DNA from: a virus
DNA length: 26,813 nt
IMG/VR virus record: IMGVR_UViG_3300042520_000961
Span: 1 to 26,813 of that record
Strand: one strand, 5' to 3'
The translations under genes and the position numbers were made by a program. Of this stretch, positions 1 through 6,971 are shown in pieces. Each line of letters opens with the position of its first letter. Position 1 is the stretch's first letter. The notes under the pieces were generated by a model. That model did no database searches. It had not been told where the DNA came from and saw only the letters and a program-made list of their open reading frames with translations.

Positions 1-1641
1 ATCACGGTATCGGCCCCAGCGACATCGTCGGGAACCACCGGAGCCGCTGATTTTGCGTACCAGATTTCCGTTGGCGGTGAGATTTTCACGGTTGGCGTGG
101 GTTGGGGCGCTGGCGGCTGGGGCGGAACCACAACGATTTCTGCGTTTACCACGCTGGATGGGTCGCTGAGTTCAAGCGCCACCACCATTACCGTTATCTC
201 CACCACGGGGTTTGCTGCCTCGGGGGCAATCGGAATTGGCGGGGAATACATCACCTACTCCGGCAAAACAGGAACCACCTTCACGGGCTGTGTTCGCGGG
301 GTGGGCAGCACCGCCTTGGCTTATGCGTCGGGCACTACGGTAAATCAGTACATCGGCGCTACTGGCTGGGGCTCAGCTGCACCCGCTGGCCTTGGTGTTG
401 ACTTGCAACTTCGCTTGTGGAGTCAGGACAATTACGGCCAAGACCTTATCCTCAACCCACGAGGTGGCGGAATTTACTTGTGGAAAGTGAACGCCAGCCC
501 AACGGTTTACGACCGCGCAGTCCTACTGGCGTCCACGAGCCCTTCGCCCTACACCACCGATGCCGACTGCCCCGAGGTCTGCAACTCCATAGCGGTGTCC
601 GATTCTTCGCGCTTTGTGATCGCGTTTGGCTGCAACGACTACGGTTCGTCGGACCTCGACCCCCTGCTGGTTCGCTGGTCTGACCAAGAAAACTACGCCC
701 TGTGGGAGCCCCAAGCCACCAACCAAGCGGGTAGCTACCGTCTGAGCACCGGCTCGTCCATCGTGGCGCACCAGCAAACCCGTCAGGAGATTCTGGTCTG
801 GACGGATGCAGCTGTGTATTCCATGCAGTACCTTGGCCCACCGTTTGTTTGGGGCTTCCAGATCATGGGCGATAACACGTCTATCGCTGGCCCGAACGTC
901 ACCGCCACAGCTTCCAACATCACGTACTGGATGGGGCTGGACAAGTTTTACATGTACTCTGGCCGGGTGGAGACGCTGTACTGCCCACTGCGCCAATACA
1001 TTTTCGGTGACATCAATCTGCAGCAGCAGTACCAATTCTTTGCGGGCACCAACGAGGGCTTCAACGAGGTCTGGTGGTTCTATTGCTCGGCCAACTCGAC
1101 GGCCATCGACCGCTACGTGGTCTACAACCACTTGGAGAAAATCTGGTCCTATGGCAATCTGGCTCGCACAGCTTGGCTGGATACGCCCCTGCGCGACTTC
1201 CCCTCGGCTGCAGGCTACGACGGCCAGTTGATTTACCACGAAGACGGTGTGGACGACGCCACGACCAACCCACCAAGCCCGATCAGCGCATACATCCAGT
1301 CTGCTGACGCGAACATTGGGGACGGCCACAACTACGGTTTTGTCTGGCGCATGATCCCGGACGTCACATTTGACGGCTCGACGGTCAACAACCCGGCGGT
1401 CACCATGACGCTGAAACCTCGGCAAAACCCCGGGGCGAACTACACGTCCGACTCCACCACTGTGACCAGCACGCAGAACTACCAAGCACAGCGCAACTAC
1501 ACCGTGCAGCAGTTCACCGAGATTGTGTATGTCCGGGTCCGTGGTCGCCAGATGGCGTTCCGCATCAGCTCTGACGGCTTGGGTGTTCAGTGGCAGTTGG
1601 GCGTCCCTTCACTCGACATCCGTCCCGACGGTCGTAGGTAA
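1..1641 (+). CDS. Tail-hub / packaged-DNA stabilisation protein resembling P22 gp10 (5' partial)
   Basis: The frame is open from base 1, so the true start lies upstream; 546 residues are visible. An apparent GTG start at 97 is only the first in-frame start-like codon. The central part reads like the beta-propeller of P22 gp10-type proteins: a WSDQENYALWEP segment, a SGSSIVAHQQT-type loop, then an LVWTDAAVYSMQY strand and a WMGLDKFYMYSGR strand. In that family the protein closes the head-tail channel below the portal and stops packaged DNA from leaking out. Near the visible N-terminus a Gly/Trp-rich segment is interrupted by an Ig-like insert (listed separately). The stop is followed after 3 bases by the next gene. 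The family call comes from recognised sequence character, not a search. A generic tail tubular or tail-fibre base protein is the main alternative. Confidence 0.65.
   Translation: MTVSAPATSSGTTGAADFAYQISVGGEIFTVGVGWGAGGWGGTTTISAFTTLDGSLSSSATTITVISTTGFAASGAIGIGGEYITYSGKTGTTFTGCVRGVGSTALAYASGTTVNQYIGATGWGSAAPAGLGVDLQLRLWSQDNYGQDLILNPRGGGIYLWKVNASPTVYDRAVLLASTSPSPYTTDADCPEVCNSIAVSDSSRFVIAFGCNDYGSSDLDPLLVRWSDQENYALWEPQATNQAGSYRLSTGSSIVAHQQTRQEILVWTDAAVYSMQYLGPPFVWGFQIMGDNTSIAGPNVTATASNITYWMGLDKFYMYSGRVETLYCPLRQYIFGDINLQQQYQFFAGTNEGFNEVWWFYCSANSTAIDRYVVYNHLEKIWSYGNLARTAWLDTPLRDFPSAAGYDGQLIYHEDGVDDATTNPPSPISAYIQSADANIGDGHNYGFVWRMIPDVTFDGSTVNNPAVTMTLKPRQNPGANYTSDSTTVTSTQNYQAQRNYTVQQFTEIVYVRVRGRQMAFRISSDGLGVQWQLGVPSLDIRPDGRR
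145..351 (+). other. Ig-like / beta-rich insert module inside the tail-hub protein
   Basis: This stretch of about 69 codons is rich in Ser, Thr and Gly. It carries the pattern TTITV...TGF...G.I.I..EYI.Y.GKTG..F.G..RG...T.A....G, seen as an inserted unit in many unrelated phage tail proteins. It is flanked by similar Gly/Trp-rich segments (GWGAGGWGG before, TGWGSAAPAG after), as if it had been inserted into a repetitive linker. Such modules are usually surface-exposed and may aid attachment. That role is inference here. Confidence 0.6.
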
Positions 1642-1644
1642 GAC

Positions 1645-1956
1645 ATGGCTCAGAAAAACGTCAAAGCCCCTATGCTGCCGGTTGCTCCGGTAGAATACAA
1701 CGCGCAGTTCATGAACCAGTTGATGGGCATATTGAGGTTGTATTTCAACCAGCTGGACAACGCCGGGCCCATGACTGCGGCGACGCAGCGAACCGGCGGC
1801 AACATTGTGGCTGCGCTGAGCTTCATCCAGCCTGATCCTGCAAACCCGAATACGTTCACGCTTAGCTTGCCAAGTCAGGCGGATTTGAGTAACCTCCGAG
1901 TGGGCGACGTCTACTATGACAGCTCTGCCGGGAACGTCTTGAAAGTCAAAACATGA
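1645..1956 (+). CDS. Conserved phage protein of unknown function, 103 aa
   Basis: This small soluble protein has no signal peptide or membrane segment. Residues about 10-40 hold the pattern LPVAPVEYNAQFMNQLM...LYFNQLDN, which I associate with short proteins beside tail genes of freshwater phages. The C-terminal half (LRVGDVYYDSSAGNVLKV) looks like a small beta domain. The ATG lies 3 bases after the tail-hub stop, with AGGTAAG just upstream as a ribosome binding site. Its last bases overlap the next ATG (ATGA at 1953-1956), indicating translational coupling. It may be a minor structural or tail-fibre-adjacent protein. I cannot assign a function. Confidence 0.75.
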   Translation: MAQKNVKAPMLPVAPVEYNAQFMNQLMGILRLYFNQLDNAGPMTAATQRTGGNIVAALSFIQPDPANPNTFTLSLPSQADLSNLRVGDVYYDSSAGNVLKVKT

Positions 1957-3743
1957 GCCTACAACTTGCCGCACAACATCTTGCCTCCCGTGGCAGGGGG
2001 CCGGACACCACCCTCGTCCACATGGCCCCACAAGAAGTGGCTGGCCTGCAGGCGCTTGCCAAGGCCCACGGCGGCACGCTGACCGTCAACCCCGATACGG
2101 GTTTGGCTGAAGCTGGCTTCCTGTCGAGCATCCTGCCCATGGTGGCAGGCGCTGCTTTGACGGCGACCGGTATCGGTGCCCCTATGGCAGCAATGATCGT
2201 TGGTGGTGGTATGACTGTGGCCACTGGCAGCCTACAGAAAGGCCTGATGGCGGGTCTGGGTGCGTACGGCGGCGCAGGTTTGGCTGGTGGTTTGATGGGT
2301 GCTGGTACGGCTGCAGGAACAGCCGCCGCCGCAGGAGAAGCCGCAGCCGCAGGCGAAATGGCTGCTGCAAACGCCCTTGCAGAATCTCAAGCAGCCAATG
2401 CGGCTATGGCGGGCACAGAATCTGCAGCCAACGCTGCGGCATCCGCTACGCCGGAGTTTGCCGCGCTCAACGCCACGCCCAATCAGTTTGGCGCTTTTGG
2501 CGAAGCTGCGGGGTCGTACGTTCCCCCAACGCAGGCGGCAAACATGGTGGCTACTACGACGGCAGTACCTGCGGTTTCCGGCGTTGGGAACGTCTCCGTG
2601 CAAGAAATGCTGAATGCCGGATTTACGCCGGAACAAATTGCGGCAAGCGCCCAAGAATATGCCGCCAACACTGCAGGCAGCGCGGCTTCGCCGTTTACCG
2701 CCGGGACAAGCGCAGCGCTTGACAGTCCGATGAAGGCCGGTTTGAGCGAAGTCATGAAGCGGCCGGGCGACTTCCTGACAAAAGACAACCTGAAATACGG
2801 TCTGGCCGCACTGGCTCCTGTCGGCATGGAGCTGATGAAGCCAAAGACCGCGACGCCGCGTCCTGCCGAAGCCACCCCACGCTACTCCTACGCCCCCGGC
2901 CGAGTCGAAGACCCGCAAGCTGGGTACACCGGAGCCTACACAGGCGAGCTTACATACTTCGACCCACGCTTCACGCGTGTTGCCGCTGGTGGCGGCCTGA
3001 TGGACATCGGCCCAATCGAAGCCATGTCAAACCGCAACCAAGCCGAGACCCTGATGGCCAATGGCGGTCAGATGTTTGCCGAAGGCGGAGCGACCAAGGC
3101 AGTCAAGCCCGTCGAGGAAGACCCGTACTACACCATGTCCGGCCAGTCCGGCGATGCGTTTAAATACCTGATGGGTCAAATGCCTGCGCCATCAAAAGCC
3201 CCTGCGCCAGCAGCCGTGACCCCCGTACAAGCGGCAGCCCCAACAACATCTGGAGCGCTGGGCGCAGTGCAAAGCATGGCGGGGGCAGGATCGTCAAACG
3301 CAACAATGCGCCCCTACACCTTTGATCCTGCAACCGGCACGTTTACTGCGATGCCAATTATTCAACCTGTTGCACCAGCGCCCGTAAACTACAACGACTA
3401 TGTTGGTGGCGGCATGGCTCACGGCGGTGTTGCATCTCTGGCTCAAGGTGGCGTAAGCCATCTGGGGGATTACTCGGACGGCGGTCGTCTTTTGAAAGGC
3501 CCCGGCGATGGTGTCTCTGATGACATCCCCGCCACGATTGGTGAGAAGCGCCCGGCGCGTCTTGCTGATGGTGAGTTTGTGGTCCCCGCCCGCATCGTCT
3601 CTGAGTTGGGTAACGGCTCGACCGAGGCTGGCGCACGCAAGCTGTACGCCATGATGGACCGGGTGCAAAGTGCCCGCAAGAAGTCGATTGGCAAAGACCG
3701 TGTGGCCGTTAACAGCCGCGCCGAGAAACTTCTCCCTGCATAA
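1953..3743 (+). CDS. Ala/Gly-rich virion-associated protein, 596 aa
   Basis: The start overlaps the previous stop (ATGA). After a short N-terminal domain, residues about 55-150 are hydrophobic and Ala/Gly-rich (repeated AAG, GLM, GAG runs) and could insert into or cross a membrane. This is typical of internal virion proteins ejected with the DNA. The middle is low-complexity Ala/Pro-rich. Two A-x-GG...A-x-GG motifs lie at residues 368-379 and 488-500. A compact C-terminal domain begins with GPGDGVSDDIP at about residue 516, continues with RLADGEFVVPARIV, and ends in a basic tail; it looks like the best conserved part. Its position between tail hub and giant protein supports an internal or tail-channel role. 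The exact function is unknown. Confidence 0.75.
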   Translation: MSLQLAAQHLASRGRGPDTTLVHMAPQEVAGLQALAKAHGGTLTVNPDTGLAEAGFLSSILPMVAGAALTATGIGAPMAAMIVGGGMTVATGSLQKGLMAGLGAYGGAGLAGGLMGAGTAAGTAAAAGEAAAAGEMAAANALAESQAANAAMAGTESAANAAASATPEFAALNATPNQFGAFGEAAGSYVPPTQAANMVATTTAVPAVSGVGNVSVQEMLNAGFTPEQIAASAQEYAANTAGSAASPFTAGTSAALDSPMKAGLSEVMKRPGDFLTKDNLKYGLAALAPVGMELMKPKTATPRPAEATPRYSYAPGRVEDPQAGYTGAYTGELTYFDPRFTRVAAGGGLMDIGPIEAMSNRNQAETLMANGGQMFAEGGATKAVKPVEEDPYYTMSGQSGDAFKYLMGQMPAPSKAPAPAAVTPVQAAAPTTSGALGAVQSMAGAGSSNATMRPYTFDPATGTFTAMPIIQPVAPAPVNYNDYVGGGMAHGGVASLAQGGVSHLGDYSDGGRLLKGPGDGVSDDIPATIGEKRPARLADGEFVVPARIVSELGNGSTEAGARKLYAMMDRVQSARKKSIGKDRVAVNSRAEKLLPA

Positions 3744-3745
3744 CC

Positions 3746-4153
3746 ATGCCGCTGCACTACGTCGAACCCCGCCTGCTGCCGTCCATCTGGCCGATTGCTG
3801 CACCCCTGCTGCAAAAAGCCATCGACATTGATCCCGGTTCGATCACAATCGAGCAAGTGGAGTACGGCGTTCGCACAAATGCTTACAGCCTGTTGGTTTG
3901 GGAAGAGCCGGGTGAGGGCATCACGGGTGCTGTGACGATCAGTTTCCAAGACCTGCCGATGCACCGCGTGGCACACGCACACTTAATGGGCGGCAAGAGT
4001 ATTGTCCGCAAGCACGTCTTTGAAGAAGCCATGAACTGGATGCGCCTGAACGGGGCGACAAAAGCGCAGTGCTGGTGCAAAGACAACTTGGTGCCCATGT
4101 ACGAAAAAATGGGTCTTGAGAAGACCCACAATGTGATGAGGATTGAGCTATGA
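3746..4153 (+). CDS. GNAT-like small protein, 135 aa, in virion cluster
   Basis: The length and layout fit a minimal GCN5-related N-acetyltransferase fold. A beta strand (ITGAVTISFQ) is followed by a helix-rich middle (EEAMNWMRLNGA) and a strand-helix end (AQCWCKDNLVPMYEKMGLEKT), where GNAT proteins typically have N..M...Y.K.GF. The classic Q/R-x-x-G-x-G/A acetyl-CoA loop is not clear, so catalysis is uncertain. Small GNAT-like proteins occur in the internal-virion clusters of podoviruses, and a non-enzymatic structural role is possible. The ATG follows the preceding stop by 2 bases with a weak ribosome binding site, and the stop overlaps the next ATG. Confidence 0.6.
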   Translation: MPLHYVEPRLLPSIWPIAAPLLQKAIDIDPGSITIEQVEYGVRTNAYSLLVWEEPGEGITGAVTISFQDLPMHRVAHAHLMGGKSIVRKHVFEEAMNWMRLNGATKAQCWCKDNLVPMYEKMGLEKTHNVMRIEL

Positions 4154-5202
4154 ACATTCTGGATATGAAACGCAAGATGTTGCCTCTGGGCAATCCTCAA
4201 GGCGACGGCGGTGGTGGTGGCGGTGGTACAACTACACAGGTCCAAGACTTGCCAGACTGGGCCAAGCCATACGCTCAAGAGGTTCTGGGCAAAGGCGCTG
4301 CGCTGTCTGAGGCCCCATACCAAGCGTATACCGGGGAGCGCATTGCGCAGTTCACCCCGCTGCAGCAGCAAGCATTCCAAGGCGCTGGCGCTATGGCCCC
4401 ATCGGCTGCCACAGGCGAGGCCGTTACTCGGGCGCTTGGCACATCCTACGACCCTTACGCCACTGGGCAGTTCGGCGCGCAGGCCAGCCAGTACATGGAC
4501 CCCTACATGCAGAACGTGGTGGGTATCCAGCAGCGCGAAGCCGCTCGGGCATCCGAGATGCAGCGCAACCAGAATCAAGCGCAGGCCGTCGGGCAAGGCG
4601 CTTTTGGCGGTTCGCGCCAAGCCATCATGGAAGCGGAGCGCCAGCGCAATCTGGCTACGCAGCAAGGTGACATCCAAGCCCGTGGCTTGCAGGATGCGTT
4701 CAGTCGTGGCCAGACCCAGTTCAACACTGAGCAGCAGCTGCGCGAGCAGTCCAAGCAGTACGGCGCGGGCCTCGGTCTCCAAGGTCTTCAGACGGCCCTC
4801 ACAGGCGCTGGCCAGCAGTTCCAGCAAGGCATGGACGTCAACAAGCTGCAGGCAGGCTACGGCACGCAGCAGCAGCAACAGGTGCAGAACATCCTCGGCC
4901 AGCAGTACCAAGACTTTCAGGATCAGAAGAAGTTCCCATACCAGCAGCTGGAGTTCCAATCCAACCTGTTGCGCGGCACGCCATCTGGCACGACTCAAAC
5001 CATGTACACAGCACCTCCAAGTGCCAGCTCACAGCTTCTTGGCGCAGGTACAGCTTTGGGCGGCGCATACCTTATGGGTGGACGGGCCAATGGCGGCGTT
5101 GTCAGCAGCTACGCCAAGGGCGGCAAAGTGTCTGACGCCAAGGTCAAGCGCGAAACAAAAAAATCGGCAGGTTTGGCTGAGCTGGCCCTGTCTAAAATCT
5201 GA
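4150..5202 (+). CDS. Gln/Ala-rich probable internal virion protein, 350 aa
   Basis: The start overlaps the upstream stop (ATGA). A run of seven glycines sits at about residues 20-26. A conserved-looking helical region follows, with YMDPYMQNVV, QREAARASEMQRNQ and GAFGGSRQAIMEAERQRN at about residues 115-170, and then long Gln-rich amphipathic helices to about residue 280. The C-terminal tail has A-N-GG...A-K-GG at 313-325 and ends Lys-rich. There is no signal peptide. The composition and position match proteins ejected from the capsid with the DNA in short-tailed phages, in the way P22 gp7/gp20/gp16 or T7 gp14-16 are. That role is inferred from context, and no enzymatic motif is visible. Confidence 0.7.
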   Translation: MNILDMKRKMLPLGNPQGDGGGGGGGTTTQVQDLPDWAKPYAQEVLGKGAALSEAPYQAYTGERIAQFTPLQQQAFQGAGAMAPSAATGEAVTRALGTSYDPYATGQFGAQASQYMDPYMQNVVGIQQREAARASEMQRNQNQAQAVGQGAFGGSRQAIMEAERQRNLATQQGDIQARGLQDAFSRGQTQFNTEQQLREQSKQYGAGLGLQGLQTALTGAGQQFQQGMDVNKLQAGYGTQQQQQVQNILGQQYQDFQDQKKFPYQQLEFQSNLLRGTPSGTTQTMYTAPPSASSQLLGAGTALGGAYLMGGRANGGVVSSYAKGGKVSDAKVKRETKKSAGLAELALSKI

Positions 5203-5210
5203 GGTAAGCC

Positions 5211-6923
5211 ATGATTGACGTCAACAAAATTACCTCCACGCTGGCCAAGTTGCCAGACCAGCAGCTGCAGCAATACGCGCAGATGCACAAGAGCGATCCG
5301 TACATCATGGCCTTGGCCATGTCGGAGTCCAACCGCCGCAAAGAGATGCGCTCTGCTGGTCAGGGCGCACAAGGCATGCAAGAGCAGCCCAAAGTGGTCG
5401 ACCAGATGGTGGCCGAGATGGCTCCCCAGCAGCTTCCCGAAGACCAAGGTATTGGCCAGCTCCCCGCAGGCAACATGAACTTTGCAGGCGGCGGCATCAT
5501 TGCATTTGCTGACGGCGGTGATGTTGAGCGGTATCAGTACGGCGGCATGCCGCCGCGCAGCATCATGGGGGACATTCCCGGTTTTGTTGCCGGTACAGGC
5601 AACCTCATCCCCCAGCAGGGCGCTCCAGAAGAAGTGCCGCTTTTCCGCAGAATGTTTCGAGACGCTCGTGCCGTAGGCGCAAACTACCAGCTTGAGCAAG
5701 CCAAGGCCCGTATTGCTGCAGGAGTAGGCACTTCCGCCGATGAAGCAATTATTGCCGCCGCACAGCCAGCGCAAAGCACGGCTCCGTCCCCCCAAGACAT
5801 GGCGCAGTTTGATGCCGCGTCTAACCTGTACATGACTGAGCGTGCAGCCAAACAAGCGGCTGCCCCCAAAGCTCCCGATGCCGCGCCCAAAGTTGACCCT
5901 ACCCGTCGTTCTGGTACAGGCACCGGGGCTGCCTCCGCCGCAGCTGCAGGCACCAAACAGCCCCCACAAGCGGGGCTCGATGACCTGATTCAAAAATATC
6001 AGCGCCAAACGGACTTGAACATTGGGCAGGCGCGAAATGCTACCGCGCAGTACGCAAAAGAACTTGAAGACGAGGGTACACAACTTGTGGCATCCGAGAA
6101 AAAACGGATTGCTGAAAAGGTCGATCCGTACAAAGACCGCGAAGCCCGTCTGCTCAAACAGGAAAAAGACTCGGAGGGTATGGGCGACAAGTACTTGGGG
6201 CTTGCGTTGCTGCAGGCAGGTGCGGCAATGATGACCACACCGGGCGGCATCGGTATGGCTTTGGGCAAAGGCGTTCAAGTTGGAAGCGACCGCTACATTG
6301 CGGGTATAGAAAAGATCAACGCCGCCAAAGAGAAGTTTGCATTGGCCAAAGACAGGCTGGAAGATTTGCGGATTAACCGCGCCGACATGAACGAGCGCGA
6401 TGTACGGGATGCCGAAAAAGAAGCGCGTTCGCTCAACCGCCAAGGCAAGTCGCTGTTCTACAGCGGCGCAAAAGACGAGCTGAACATGAAGGACAAGCAG
6501 ATTACGGCGGTGCTGGGGCTTGCAGCAGACGATCTCAAAACAACTCGCCAGATTGATGCTGAGCGCCAGAACACCCTCATAAGGGAAGGCGGGGCAAACA
6601 CTCGGAACAAGGCCACTACAGACGCCGCCATGCAGAGCCCCGAACGTCTGGCGTTTTTGTCTGCTTTGGAGAAAACAAAGACCAAGGAAAATCCGCAAGG
6701 AGACCCGGCTGCCGCATACCAAAGCATTATTGCAATGAAGCGCGAACCTGTCTCGATCGAAAACCTGCGCAAAGATTGGTTGGATACGGCTAAGAAGATG
6801 GAAATTCAGTCTAGCTACCCTAACATCAAAACTTTTGAAGACTACGTAGCGGTCTTTGGTGGCGGTGCAGGCGGGGCAGGGGGCGACGGCTTTAAGGTTG
6901 TCGGCGTGCGTCCAGCGAAGTAA
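5211..6923 (+). CDS. Coiled-coil probable internal virion protein, 570 aa
   Basis: The ATG at 5211 is preceded by GAGGTAAGCC, a good ribosome binding site, 8 bases after the previous stop. The N-terminal domain (LPDQQLQQYAQMHKSDPY, then MALAMSESNRRKEMR) is followed by the motif FAGGGIIAFADGG at residues 91-103. An Ala/Pro-rich linker leads to a long charged coiled coil at about 260-480, interrupted at about 325-365 by a Gly/Ala/Met-rich hydrophobic stretch (LGLALLQAGAAMM, PGGIGMALGKG). The C-terminus ends in a Gly-rich run. The architecture is shared in style with its two upstream neighbours, suggesting a co-assembled set of ejection proteins. The function is unproven. Confidence 0.72.
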   Translation: MIDVNKITSTLAKLPDQQLQQYAQMHKSDPYIMALAMSESNRRKEMRSAGQGAQGMQEQPKVVDQMVAEMAPQQLPEDQGIGQLPAGNMNFAGGGIIAFADGGDVERYQYGGMPPRSIMGDIPGFVAGTGNLIPQQGAPEEVPLFRRMFRDARAVGANYQLEQAKARIAAGVGTSADEAIIAAAQPAQSTAPSPQDMAQFDAASNLYMTERAAKQAAAPKAPDAAPKVDPTRRSGTGTGAASAAAAGTKQPPQAGLDDLIQKYQRQTDLNIGQARNATAQYAKELEDEGTQLVASEKKRIAEKVDPYKDREARLLKQEKDSEGMGDKYLGLALLQAGAAMMTTPGGIGMALGKGVQVGSDRYIAGIEKINAAKEKFALAKDRLEDLRINRADMNERDVRDAEKEARSLNRQGKSLFYSGAKDELNMKDKQITAVLGLAADDLKTTRQIDAERQNTLIREGGANTRNKATTDAAMQSPERLAFLSALEKTKTKENPQGDPAAAYQSIIAMKREPVSIENLRKDWLDTAKKMEIQSSYPNIKTFEDYVAVFGGGAGGAGGDGFKVVGVRPAK

Positions 6924-6927
6924 AATA

Positions 6928-6948
6928 ACGCCAGCGCCATGCTGGCGT
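6928..6948 (+). promoter_or_regulatory. Perfect 8-bp stem-loop between virion genes
   Basis: ACGCCAGC (6928-6935) pairs perfectly with GCTGGCGT (6941-6948) around a GCCAT loop. It starts 4 bases after the stop of the 570-aa gene and ends 11 bases before the AGGAAG ribosome binding site of the giant gene. No T-tract follows, so it is not a standard terminator. It may be an RNA-processing or mRNA-stability element, or it may tune expression of the giant protein. The loop contains an ATG (6939) in the giant gene's frame, which would be buried. Confidence 0.55.
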
Positions 6949-6959
6949 ACTCACAATTC

Positions 6960-6965
6960 AGGAAG
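6960..6965 (+). promoter_or_regulatory. Ribosome binding site deciding the start of the giant gene
   Basis: AGGAAG lies 6 bases before ATG 6972. The upstream in-frame ATG at 6939 sits inside a hairpin loop without a Shine-Dalgarno. The protein read from 6972 begins MPIYSVQGPDGRIYDVEGP, a natural-looking small N-terminal domain, so 6972 is preferred. Confidence 0.7.
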
Positions 6966-6971
6966 CAGGCT

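Noticed and set aside
4207-4230. GGT/GGC microsatellite-like run
   Set aside because: It encodes a Gly run in a low-complexity linker; the codons vary and there is no sign of a regulatory repeat.
5109-6722. Long minus-strand open frame (537 codons) opposite the 570-aa virion gene
   Set aside because: Cys/His/Val-rich translation without recognisable domains; the plus strand has a coherent coiled-coil protein with a ribosome binding site. It is an antisense shadow of biased codon use.
6939-6971. Upstream ATG adding 11 residues to the giant protein
   Set aside because: It lies in a hairpin loop without a Shine-Dalgarno; the ATG at 6972 has AGGAAG 6 bases upstream and a natural N-terminus.
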